Shown: piece by piece, positions 7,465-15,836 of the stretch | How positions within the stretch are numbered: the stretch's first letter is position 1 | Layout: every line of letters starts with the position of its first letter | NCBI GenBank assembly: GCA_022510865.1 | Contig: JAFLSQ010000009.1 | Span: 1 to 64,000, forward strand | From: Treponema sp. | Lineage (GTDB): Bacteria; Spirochaetota; Spirochaetia; Treponematales; Treponemataceae | Length of the DNA: 64,000 nucleotides | Direction of reading: 5' to 3' | The notes under the pieces: model-generated | Databases searched by the model: none | The model's input: only the letters and a program-made list of their open reading frames with translations | What the model was told of the DNA's origin: nothing | Position numbers and translations under genes: made by a program

Positions 7465-8418
7465 ATGGCAACAGAAGACAAAATTAATGCGCTGGGGGCG
7501 AACTCCGCCTATAACCTTGCGAACGTGACGAAGACCGCGCCGCAGTACGGTGCGCTCACCCCAAAATGGCTGACGAAATTCCTTGAATTCAAGGGGCTTG
7601 AGACGGGGATTTTCCGCGTGAACAAAGTGGTTGAGGGAGACACTCCGCTTGACGTGCTTTGCAGTCAGACCAAAAAAAGCGACATCATCCCCGATGGCTT
7701 CATCCAGTACGAGGAGAAGCCGCGCGAGTACCGCCTCAATTCAATCAGCACGATAATCAACGTGAACACAGCGGTCTCTGACGTGTACTCCGCGCCCTAC
7801 GACCAGGTGAAGGAGCAGCTGAACCTTGCGATTGAGAGCCTGCGTGAGAGGCAGGAAAGCCAGCTCATCAATAATGATGATTACGGGCTTCTCAAAAACG
7901 TGGCGGACAGCCAGCGCATTCAGCCGCTCCGTGATGACGGACGGCCCACTCCCGACGACCTTGACGAGCTTATCAGCAAGGTCTGGAAAGAGCCGAGTTT
8001 CTTCCTTGCGCACCCGCGGGCAATCGCGGCGTTCGAGCGTGAGGCTACAAGGCGCGGCGTTCCGCCGGTCACTGTGAACATTGCGGGCGGAACTTTCCTC
8101 ACATGGCGGGGCATTCCTCTTGTTCCGACTGACAAACTTCTGGTTGACGGTCTCAAAAATCCCAAGAGCCAGAGCGGAAAGACGAACATCATGCTTGTGC
8201 GCACGGGAGAGGCGAAGCGCGGAGTCATCGGCCTTTTCCAGGCGAACCTTAAGAACGAGGCGAGCCGTGGCCTTGCCGTGCGTTTCCGCGGAATCGATGA
8301 CAAGGGCGTGGCATCGTATCTGCTTTCCCTGTACTGCTCCGCGGCAATCCTCGCAGACGATGCGATTGCGGTGCTTGAAGACGTAGAAGTGGGAAATTAT
8401 TATGACTACGGCGAGTAA
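7465..8418 (+). CDS. srpI: Family 2A encapsulin nanocompartment shell protein (SrpI-type, HK97 fold)
   Basis: SrpI-like blocks LANVTKTAPQYGALTPKWL, PREYRLNSISTIINVNTAVSDVYSAPYDQVKEQLNLAIESLRERQESQLINN, PTPDDLDELISKVWKEPSFFLAHPRAIAAFEREATRRGVPPVTVN, FLTWRGIPLVPTDKL; followed by a cysteine desulfurase with extended N-terminus. Confidence 0.95.
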   Translation: MATEDKINALGANSAYNLANVTKTAPQYGALTPKWLTKFLEFKGLETGIFRVNKVVEGDTPLDVLCSQTKKSDIIPDGFIQYEEKPREYRLNSISTIINVNTAVSDVYSAPYDQVKEQLNLAIESLRERQESQLINNDDYGLLKNVADSQRIQPLRDDGRPTPDDLDELISKVWKEPSFFLAHPRAIAAFEREATRRGVPPVTVNIAGGTFLTWRGIPLVPTDKLLVDGLKNPKSQSGKTNIMLVRTGEAKRGVIGLFQANLKNEASRGLAVRFRGIDDKGVASYLLSLYCSAAILADDAIAVLEDVEVGNYYDYGE

Positions 8419-10225
8419 TTTTTCGCTTGCGGATTTAGGACTGCCCACCGAGCGCGAGATTGAGACGATGGCGGGAAACCTTTTCGGCGGATTCGATGCG
8501 GCGGTCTGCGCCCAAGGAATCGAATCTCTTGTTGCGAACGGCGACACAAGCGTAATTGACCGCGCGGCACAAAAAGCGGCGGCGGCACTGGACGCGCAAG
8601 GCGGCTACACCACACAAGCATTCTCCCCGGCACTTGCACCTTCCGTATCCGTGCCATCCGCCGCCTCGCCGGAAGTGACTGCCCCGGCAGCGCATGGCGC
8701 GTCTTTGACTGGCGGCGAGCTTTCCGTGCAGGACTACGAGGCTGTCGTCACGGAACTTGCTTCCGAATTTGCGTCCTCCGGCATGGCAGGCAATCAGAGT
8801 GTGATTTCTCAGGTGGCTTCTTTTGCGCAGACGGACGTGCCCAACGGCGCAGAAGAAAAAATCGCGTTCTCTCCGTCCGTAATCTCGCAGAAGCAGGCGG
8901 ATGAGCGAGCCGCCCACGGGAATGAAATCGGTTCTGCGCAGCATTCGCAGGCCTCGGCGCATCAGGCGGGTGACGAGCGGCTTTCGGCTACATCATCGCA
9001 CATCGCAATCGGGACGAAGACGCTTGGAGAAATCCGCAGGGATTTTCCAATCCTGTTTGAGCGCGTGAACGGCGAGCAGCTGGTCTGGCTTGACAACGGA
9101 GCCACCACGCAGCGTCCGCGTCAGGTAATCGACAGGCTCACTTATTTTTACGAGCACGAGAATTCCAACGTGCACCGCGGCGTGCACGAGCTTGCAGACC
9201 GTTCGACAGACGCGATGGAGAAGGCGCGGCAGACCGTTGCTGATTTCATCGGTGCGCCTGCGGCAGAGAACATCGTTTTCGTGCGCGGAACGACCGAGGC
9301 AATCAATCTTGTGGCGAACGCCTACGTCAAGCAGTTTTTAAAGCCGGGCGATGAAATCATCCTCACTCTTTTGGAGCACCACGCGAACATCGTGCCATGG
9401 CAGCTGATTGCAGAGGAGACCGGGGCGGTCATCAAAGTCGCGCCGATTGACGAGAGCGGTCAGATAATCCTCTCTGAATACGAGCGGCTTTTCACGCCGA
9501 GGACGCGATTTGCAGCAGCAACGCAGGTCTCGAATGCGCTCGGGACGATTACGCCGGTCGCGGAGATGATTCAGATTGCGCACCGTCACGGAGTCCGCAT
9601 TCTGATTGACGGCGCACAGTCGGTTGCCCACATTCCGGTGAACGTGAGCGCGCTGGACGCGGATTTCTTTGTGTTCAGCGGCCATAAAATCTACTCGCCC
9701 ACGGGAGTCGGGGTGGTTTACGGAAAGGCGGAGCTGCTTGCGGCATCGCGACCATACCACGGCGGCGGCAACATGATTAAGGACGTGACTTTTGAGCGGA
9801 CGGTCTACAACGAGGCTCCCGCGAAATTCGAGGCGGGAACTGCGGCAATCGCGCAGATTGTGGGACTTGGTGCCGCGCTCGAATATGTGGCTGGCATCGG
9901 AATCGCGGCAATCGGAAAGTGGGAGCACGAGCTGACGCAGTACGCGCTCTCTGAGATGCGGAAAATTCCGGGGCTTCATCTTGTTGGGAACGCCACGAAC
10001 AAAGCGGGCGTGCTCTCATTCGTGATGGACGGCCGGGATATTTTCGCTATCGGCGAGTATCTGAACAACTTTGGCATTGCGGTGCGCTCGGGCCATCACT
10101 GCGCCCAGCCTGTTCTGCGGCACTACGGGCTTGAAGGCACGGTGCGCCCAACGCTCGCGGTGTACAATTCGCCAGAGGACGCGGACGCGCTTGTGAAGGC
10201 TCTGTGGTCTTTGAGCGGACGCTGA
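8402..10225 (+). CDS. SufS-type cysteine desulfurase with ~206-aa disordered N-terminal extension; predicted encapsulin cargo
   Basis: Catalytic domain from ~residue 207 (TLGEIRRDFPILFERVNGEQLVWLDNGATTQRP), PLP Lys in FVFSGHKIYSPTG, active-site Cys in VRSGHHCAQP; N-terminus rich in Ala/Ser/Gln; overlaps encapsulin by 17 nt. Confidence 0.95.
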   Translation: MTTASNFSLADLGLPTEREIETMAGNLFGGFDAAVCAQGIESLVANGDTSVIDRAAQKAAAALDAQGGYTTQAFSPALAPSVSVPSAASPEVTAPAAHGASLTGGELSVQDYEAVVTELASEFASSGMAGNQSVISQVASFAQTDVPNGAEEKIAFSPSVISQKQADERAAHGNEIGSAQHSQASAHQAGDERLSATSSHIAIGTKTLGEIRRDFPILFERVNGEQLVWLDNGATTQRPRQVIDRLTYFYEHENSNVHRGVHELADRSTDAMEKARQTVADFIGAPAAENIVFVRGTTEAINLVANAYVKQFLKPGDEIILTLLEHHANIVPWQLIAEETGAVIKVAPIDESGQIILSEYERLFTPRTRFAAATQVSNALGTITPVAEMIQIAHRHGVRILIDGAQSVAHIPVNVSALDADFFVFSGHKIYSPTGVGVVYGKAELLAASRPYHGGGNMIKDVTFERTVYNEAPAKFEAGTAAIAQIVGLGAALEYVAGIGIAAIGKWEHELTQYALSEMRKIPGLHLVGNATNKAGVLSFVMDGRDIFAIGEYLNNFGIAVRSGHHCAQPVLRHYGLEGTVRPTLAVYNSPEDADALVKALWSLSGR

Positions 10226-10244
10226 CACATCGCGCGGAAGTGAG

Positions 10245-10270
10245 ATGGCGGGCTTTGCCCGCCATTTTTA
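10245..10270 (+). terminator. Rho-independent terminator after the cargo desulfurase gene
   Basis: Perfect 9-bp stem ATGGCGGGC-TTT-GCCCGCCAT followed by TTTTTA. Confidence 0.9.
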
Positions 10271-10311
10271 TTGCGATTGTCTGGAGGGTACGGCGGGAAA
10301 ATCGCCCTGAC

Positions 10312-11115
10312 TCACTGCAAGAGCATCTGGTCGTTGTCAAGGGAACGGTTTTTAATCCCCCTGAATTTCTCCACGATGTCCTCCATCGTGAGGCTTGTTT
10401 TTTCCGCGCCGTTTATGTCCAGTATGATTTCGCCCGCGTCCATCATCAGAAGGCGCGAGCCGTACTCGATGGCGTGCTGCATATTGTGCGTCACCATCAT
10501 CACAGTCAGGTTGTAGTCGGCCGCGAATTTTTTTGTCAGCTCCATGATGATTGCGGCGTTCGTGGGGTCAAGCGCGGCGGTGTGCTCGTCAAGCAGAAGG
10601 AGGTCAGGCCTGGACATCACCGCCATCAGAAGCGTGAGCGCCTGCCTCTGCCCGCCGGAGAACTGCTCCACATTGTCGCGCAGCCTGTCCTCAAGCCCCA
10701 TGCCAAGCACGGAGAGCTGCTCCTTGAAATATTCGCGCGTCCTGTTGTTCAGCGAGATTCTAAGCCCCTTGAATCCTTTTTTTGACGCGATTACCATGTT
10801 GTCCTCAAGGGACATTTTTCCCGCGGTGCCCAGAAGCGGATTCTGAAAAATGCGCCCGATGTAGCGCGCTCGCTTGAATTCCTTCTCGTGCGTTATGTCC
10901 CGCCTTCCCTGCGCGGTGTCCAGAAAAATGCTTCCGTGAGATGGCTGCAAAGTTCCCGCAATCAGATTGTAGAGCGTGGATTTTCCGGCCCCGTTCGAGC
11001 CAATCACGGTGATGAAATCGCCCCTGTTGATTCTGAGGTTTATGTTTTTGAGCGCCTTGTTCTCGTCCGGCGTGTTCGCGTTGAATGTGATTCCTATGCC
11101 TTGCAGCTCAATCAT
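10312..11115 (-). CDS. ABC transporter ATP-binding protein
   Basis: Walker A IGSNGAGKST, signature FSGGQRQAL, Walker B LLLLDEHTAALD. Confidence 0.92.
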   Translation of the reverse strand: MIELQGIGITFNANTPDENKALKNINLRINRGDFITVIGSNGAGKSTLYNLIAGTLQPSHGSIFLDTAQGRRDITHEKEFKRARYIGRIFQNPLLGTAGKMSLEDNMVIASKKGFKGLRISLNNRTREYFKEQLSVLGMGLEDRLRDNVEQFSGGQRQALTLLMAVMSRPDLLLLDEHTAALDPTNAAIIMELTKKFAADYNLTVMMVTHNMQHAIEYGSRLLMMDAGEIILDINGAEKTSLTMEDIVEKFRGIKNRSLDNDQMLLQ

Positions 11116-12026
11116 TTTTTTGCCTCCCGATTTTTTATCCTGTTTATCAGGTCAAATCTGGTGACGGCAAGGCAGATGATAATCAGTATGCCGGTCATAA
11201 GCTTGAGGTCGTTCGGGGTTATGCGCACATAACGGCCGTAATTTCGGATTAAAATCATCAGTGCGCGGTAAATGCACGAGCCGATTAGCACGCGCAAGGT
11301 CTGCAATCCTATTTTGTTCGAGCGCAGGACGAATTCGCCGAGCATGAGGGAGGCAAGGCCGCTCACGACGATTCCGCTTCCCATGCCGATGTCTGCGAAG
11401 CCCGAGTACATTGCCGCGAACGCGCCCGCCACCGCGGAAAGCCCGTTCCCGAAGCAGATTCCGATTGTGCGCAGGACGGTGGGGTTCACTCCCTGCGAGA
11501 TTACAAGTTGCGGGTTCGCGCCTAGCGCGCCCATCGTGAGACCCATGTCGGTGTGGAAAAAAAGATCAAGCAGGGCCTTAAGAATCAGGACGAAAATAAT
11601 GAGGAACACGACGATTCCCCACTCCGGATTTTCGATGGACGGGAATTTGTCGTACATGAAATCCGTTATGTTGGAGAACAGAGTGGGCACCCTCAGAAGA
11701 GAGATGTTCGCTTTGTTCTCCATCACGCGCAGGTTCACCGAATAAAGCATTGTCATAGTGAGGATTCCCGCAAGCAAATCCGGGATGCGCAGTTTGGCGT
11801 AGATTGTGGATGTGATGATGCCCGCCGCAATCCCCGCGCAGAACGCGATGAGCAGGGCAAGGCTTGTGGGAAGTCCGTGGACAAGGCATTCCGCCAGGAC
11901 AGCCGCCCCGAGCGGAAACGAGCCGTCCACGGTCATGTCGCAGAAATTAAGGACTCTGTAACTGCAAAAAAGGCCTGTCACCATTATTCCGTAGACAAGC
12001 CCTTCTATTAAAATCGTGCAGAGCAT
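11112..12026 (-). CDS. ABC transporter permease (partner of ABC_sub_bind-type system)
   Basis: Multi-TM protein, 4-nt overlap with ATPase, adjacent substrate-binding protein. Confidence 0.85.
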   Translation of the reverse strand: MLCTILIEGLVYGIMVTGLFCSYRVLNFCDMTVDGSFPLGAAVLAECLVHGLPTSLALLIAFCAGIAAGIITSTIYAKLRIPDLLAGILTMTMLYSVNLRVMENKANISLLRVPTLFSNITDFMYDKFPSIENPEWGIVVFLIIFVLILKALLDLFFHTDMGLTMGALGANPQLVISQGVNPTVLRTIGICFGNGLSAVAGAFAAMYSGFADIGMGSGIVVSGLASLMLGEFVLRSNKIGLQTLRVLIGSCIYRALMILIRNYGRYVRITPNDLKLMTGILIIICLAVTRFDLINRIKNREAKK

Positions 12027-12029
12027 CTT

Positions 12030-13031
12030 TTATTTCTGAGTGAGCTTGCCGTTCTGGAAAATCATGTTCGCGTCGTCGGCGAATGACTGCGGGAGAGTTA
12101 TGCCGCAGTCTTTGAGCGCGTCCAGGTCAAGAAGCAAATCTTTGTCGGCAGGCTTCGTGATGAATTTCACCGGGATGCTGGCGGGCTTTTTTCCGTCCAG
12201 AATCTCTTTGATCATGTCTCCTGTGGCAAGGCCGGCCTTGTAGTAGTTGAAGCCGGAAGCAATCGCAATTCCTCCGTTCATTGCGCCGGTGACATCCGCG
12301 GAATAGATTGGCTTGTGGGCGCGGTTGAACACGTCAATCAGGGCAGAGAGCGCGCTGAAAATCGTGTTGTCCGTGGTGAGGTAAATGCCGTCAACGTCTT
12401 TCACGATTGCCTCGGCTGCCTGCTTCACTTCTGATGACTGGGTGATGCTCTGGGTAACGAGCGCAAGCCCTGCCTGTTTGCATCCCTCTTTCACAAGCTC
12501 AAGAGAGCTGATTGAGTTTGCCTCGCTGCTTGTGTAGATGTAGCCCAGAGTCTTTATGCCGGTAAGCTCCGCGAAAGTCTTGATGTCCTCGACGGTGGGC
12601 ACCGCATCACTTAAGCCTGTGACGTTGCGGTAGCCGTGGTTCACATCACGTACAAGCCCCGCGATTACCGGGTCTGTGACGCAGCTGAAAATGACCGGCT
12701 TATCCTTGATTGTGTTCGCGAGCGCGACAGCGACCGGGGTTGCGATTCCCACGGCTACATCGACTTTCTCTGCCTTGTAGATTGCCGCAATCTGCGCGGC
12801 GGTTCCTACATCGCCGTTAGCGTTCTGCAAATCATAAGTGGCGTCAACGCCAAGCTCTTTGAGCCTGTCCTGAATTCCCTGCTCTATTGCATCAAGGGCC
12901 GCATGCTGAGAGATTTTTGCAATGCCGATTTTAACGCTTGTGGCCGCCTTTGCCTTTGGAGCGGCGCTCACAACCGAACTGAATGATACCGAAAGTGCCA
13001 CGACAGCACCAAAAAGTTTTGTGTGTTTCAT
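12030..13031 (-). CDS. ABC transporter substrate-binding protein (ABC_sub_bind / TrpX-like)
   Basis: Signal peptide; VKIGIAKISQHAALDAIEQGIQDRLKELG, VTGLSDAVPTVEDIKTFAELTG. Confidence 0.88.
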   Translation of the reverse strand: MKHTKLFGAVVALSVSFSSVVSAAPKAKAATSVKIGIAKISQHAALDAIEQGIQDRLKELGVDATYDLQNANGDVGTAAQIAAIYKAEKVDVAVGIATPVAVALANTIKDKPVIFSCVTDPVIAGLVRDVNHGYRNVTGLSDAVPTVEDIKTFAELTGIKTLGYIYTSSEANSISSLELVKEGCKQAGLALVTQSITQSSEVKQAAEAIVKDVDGIYLTTDNTIFSALSALIDVFNRAHKPIYSADVTGAMNGGIAIASGFNYYKAGLATGDMIKEILDGKKPASIPVKFITKPADKDLLLDLDALKDCGITLPQSFADDANMIFQNGKLTQK

Positions 13032-13118
13032 AATGATTTATGTTACTATGAAAAGAAACATTTGTCAATCGCCGTGGAATGTGCTAAGATAAGGCACTAT
13101 GTTTTAAAGGGGCACAGT

Positions 13119-13196
13119 ATGGAAAATCCGAGAATATGTCTGACGCTCACGGGGCGCACTCTGGCGAAGTCCGGTGAGAGGGAGGTGGCAGGATGA
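13119..13196 (+). pseudogene. 25-codon ORF resembling the extreme N-terminus of a type I 3-dehydroquinate dehydratase (AroD-like remnant?)
   Basis: Translation MENPRICLTLTGRTLAKSGEREVAG*; ATGA overlap with the next gene. Confidence 0.35.
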
Positions 13197-13849
13197 GAGC
13201 AATCGCCATAAACGGAAGCCCCAGAAAGGGCTGGAACACAGACCTGATTTTGCAGCAGGCGTTGCGTGGAGCGGCGGACGCGGGCGCAGAAACGGAGATG
13301 ATACAGCTTTCCGAGCTTACATTTTCCGGCTGCCGGAGTTGCTTTGCCTGCAAAAAAGCCGGCGCAGAGACAGGACGCTGTATGTGGAACGATGGTCTGC
13401 AATCGGTTTTTGATAAAATTTTTTCCGCCGATGTCGTGCTCCTTGGCTCACCCATATATCTTGGCAACGTCTCGGGGATGATGTACTGCCTCATGGAGCG
13501 GCTTGTGTTCTCGCTTTTAAGTTATGATGATTACAGCAAAACGCTTTTTCACGGCAAGATAAACTCCTGCTTTTTCTTTACGATGAACGCGCCCAAAGTG
13601 TTTGCCAAAACCGCATACCACGGAATAATGAAGCAGTACGCAAATTACATGAAGCGTCTTGGCGGAAGCACCGAATATTACGCCGCGTGCGATACTCTGC
13701 AATTTGATGATTATACCAGATTTGCCGCCGGAACTTTTAATGAGGCGCACAAGCGCAAGGTGCGTGAGGAGCAGTTCCCCAAGGATTTGCAATCCGCATA
13801 CGACATAGGATTCAGATTGTCTGCCAGCATTCAGCAGAAAGGCAGCTGA
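13193..13849 (+). CDS. Flavodoxin / NADPH-dependent FMN reductase family protein
   Basis: AINGSPRKGWNTDLILQQAL, CRSCFACKKAG, DVVLLGSPIYLGNVSGMM. Confidence 0.88.
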   Translation: MRAIAINGSPRKGWNTDLILQQALRGAADAGAETEMIQLSELTFSGCRSCFACKKAGAETGRCMWNDGLQSVFDKIFSADVVLLGSPIYLGNVSGMMYCLMERLVFSLLSYDDYSKTLFHGKINSCFFFTMNAPKVFAKTAYHGIMKQYANYMKRLGGSTEYYAACDTLQFDDYTRFAAGTFNEAHKRKVREEQFPKDLQSAYDIGFRLSASIQQKGS

Positions 13850-13854
13850 CGGCC

Positions 13855-15300
13855 ATGAAAAAGACTTACATCACGACAATGCCTGACCATATCGGCGCGT
13901 TTCTGAAAGCAAGCAGGTGTTTCGCATCACTGGGCGTTAATATAACACGCGTGAGCTACAATAAAGCCATCGACGCGCACACACTTTTTATTGACGCTGA
14001 CGGAACTCCCGAGCAGCTTGCGCAGGCGGACGAGCGGCTTGCAGAAATCGGTTATTTGCAGACGGACGGCGACAGCAGGAATATCGTGCTGCTTGAATTC
14101 CAGCTGAAGGATATGCCCGGCAGCGTCACGGAAGTTCTGAGCCTTATCAGCGAGTTTGACTTCAACATATCATACATCAGCTCGCATGAGAACGAAACGG
14201 ACTACCAGCAGTTCAAGATGGGACTGTTCGTGGAGGACACGGGAAAAATATCGGATTTTCTTGCCTGTGCGGAAAAGTTATGCCCCGTCCGCATAATCAA
14301 CTATAATCATACCGAAAAAGTCTATGACAACAGCATATTTTACAGCTCGTTTGTCTCCGAGATTGCGAAAAATATCGGGCTGTCACCAGAGATAAAAAAT
14401 CGGCTGCTCATAAACATCAATCTTGCCATGCAGACGCTTGACGAGCAGGGGCTTTCTCCATACCGCACTTTTGACAGCATCGGGCGTTTTGCGGAAATGC
14501 TCGCAACGTACAAGGGCGCGGCTTTTGCGCCGAGGATAACCGAGCACAAAATTACGGATAGGACGCGGCTTGTTCTGATAGAGCCGCCCTGCGGAAGCAA
14601 CACCGCTGTTTTAATCAGCGGAAATCAGGTGCTTTTTATCGACAGCGGATATGCCTGCTATGAGGATGAGATGAAGGCCATTTTCCGCAAATTGCTCCCT
14701 GATTTTGATGATATGGAAAAAACCGTGCTGATAACTCACGCGGATGTTGACCACTGCGGTCTGCTGCATTTGTTTGACCGTATTCTGGCAAGCAGAAAGA
14801 GCGCGGCGTGCCTTCGCGCGGAGCATGAGGGCAGGAACGGCTTCCGCGAGGAAAATCCGCTGCACAGGCCGTACATAAACATCTGCAAGATACTGACGCA
14901 GTACTCACCGCCTGACCCCGAGAAAGTCACAGGAATGTGGGGCGAGGATAATGCGGAGCAATCCGAGTTTCTTGCCCAAACCGGATTTTTTGACTTTGCC
15001 GACCTGCATTTTGAGATTTACGAGGGCAAGGGCGGCCATCTTCCTGGCGAGATTGTGCTGATTGATTACGCCAATCACATTGTTTTTACGGGCGACATCT
15101 ACATCAACATCAAGGGCTTCACTCCCGAGCAGAGGAAATACAATCAGTATGCGCCCATCCTGATGACTTCCGTTGACACCGACCCCGACTTGTGCGCAAA
15201 AGAGCGGACGGCAATCCTCCAGAGGCTTGGCGCGGGAAACTGGCAGATTTTCGGCGCGCATGGCAGCAAAAAAGATTATTCAGTGAGCGGCGGTGAATGA
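13855..15300 (+). CDS. Two ACT-like domains fused to a metallo-beta-lactamase-fold hydrolase
   Basis: ACT-like N-terminus (TTMPDHIGAFLKASRCFASLGVNITRVSYNK) and second ACT-like segment (LKDMPGSVTEVLSLISEFDFNISYISS); MBL motif VLITHADVDHCG and VFTGDIYINI. Confidence 0.8.
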   Translation: MKKTYITTMPDHIGAFLKASRCFASLGVNITRVSYNKAIDAHTLFIDADGTPEQLAQADERLAEIGYLQTDGDSRNIVLLEFQLKDMPGSVTEVLSLISEFDFNISYISSHENETDYQQFKMGLFVEDTGKISDFLACAEKLCPVRIINYNHTEKVYDNSIFYSSFVSEIAKNIGLSPEIKNRLLININLAMQTLDEQGLSPYRTFDSIGRFAEMLATYKGAAFAPRITEHKITDRTRLVLIEPPCGSNTAVLISGNQVLFIDSGYACYEDEMKAIFRKLLPDFDDMEKTVLITHADVDHCGLLHLFDRILASRKSAACLRAEHEGRNGFREENPLHRPYINICKILTQYSPPDPEKVTGMWGEDNAEQSEFLAQTGFFDFADLHFEIYEGKGGHLPGEIVLIDYANHIVFTGDIYINIKGFTPEQRKYNQYAPILMTSVDTDPDLCAKERTAILQRLGAGNWQIFGAHGSKKDYSVSGGE

Positions 15301-15427
15301 ATCACGCAGTGAGATAATCCCGGCGGATTTTCAAAACCTTGCCGATTTTCTCACGCGATTTTTCTGCTTGACCGGTGTGTTCAACAAAACATGGGAATCT
15401 GCTATCTTTATATACTTTTTAATGCAG

Positions 15428-15736
15428 TTAGAGTGTCTTAAGCAAATTGAGTATAGCCTGTTGTTGGTCTTTTTGCAGTTTGCCGAACTCATTCAAAAGT
15501 TCCTGCTGCTCTTCTGTTAGAGATTGAAATTTTGCATTTTTATCACTGAAAAACTGTGCCAGCGTTATATTGAAAGCAGCGCATATCTTTTCAAGGGATG
15601 GAATCGTGGGAATTTGGTTTTTCCTGTACCAAGAAGAGATTGTCGATTGGGGAATTCCAGAGCGTTCCGCCAACTGATATTCGCTCCATTTCCTTGCGAG
15701 TTTCAGTTTTCGAATTTCTTCCAAAATATCAGTCAT
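15428..15736 (-). CDS. XRE-family HTH regulator
   Basis: KWSEYQLAERSGIPQSTISSWYRKNQIPTIPSLEKICAAFNITLAQFF. Confidence 0.9.
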   Translation of the reverse strand: MTDILEEIRKLKLARKWSEYQLAERSGIPQSTISSWYRKNQIPTIPSLEKICAAFNITLAQFFSDKNAKFQSLTEEQQELLNEFGKLQKDQQQAILNLLKTL

Positions 15737-15759
15737 ATAAAAATTATTACGCTTTTTCG

Positions 15760-15788
15760 TTGTAAAATAATAATTCTTAGCGTATAAT
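15760..15788 (+). promoter_or_regulatory. Candidate promoter of the small membrane protein gene
   Basis: TTGTAA 15760-15765, 17-nt spacer, TATAAT 15783-15788. Confidence 0.55.
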
Positions 15789-15836
15789 TATTATGCAGAA
15801 GCGTTAGGAAAGTACGCTTGCACGAAGGAGGTCTTT

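Noticed and set aside
7465-8418. Prophage major capsid protein
   Set aside because: Encapsulins share the HK97 fold, but the sequence matches SrpI-type blocks, the neighbours are sulfur enzymes and no portal, terminase, protease or tail genes are present.
7741-8547. 268-aa minus-strand ORF across the encapsulin/cargo junction
   Set aside because: Shadow ORF without motifs or RBS support.
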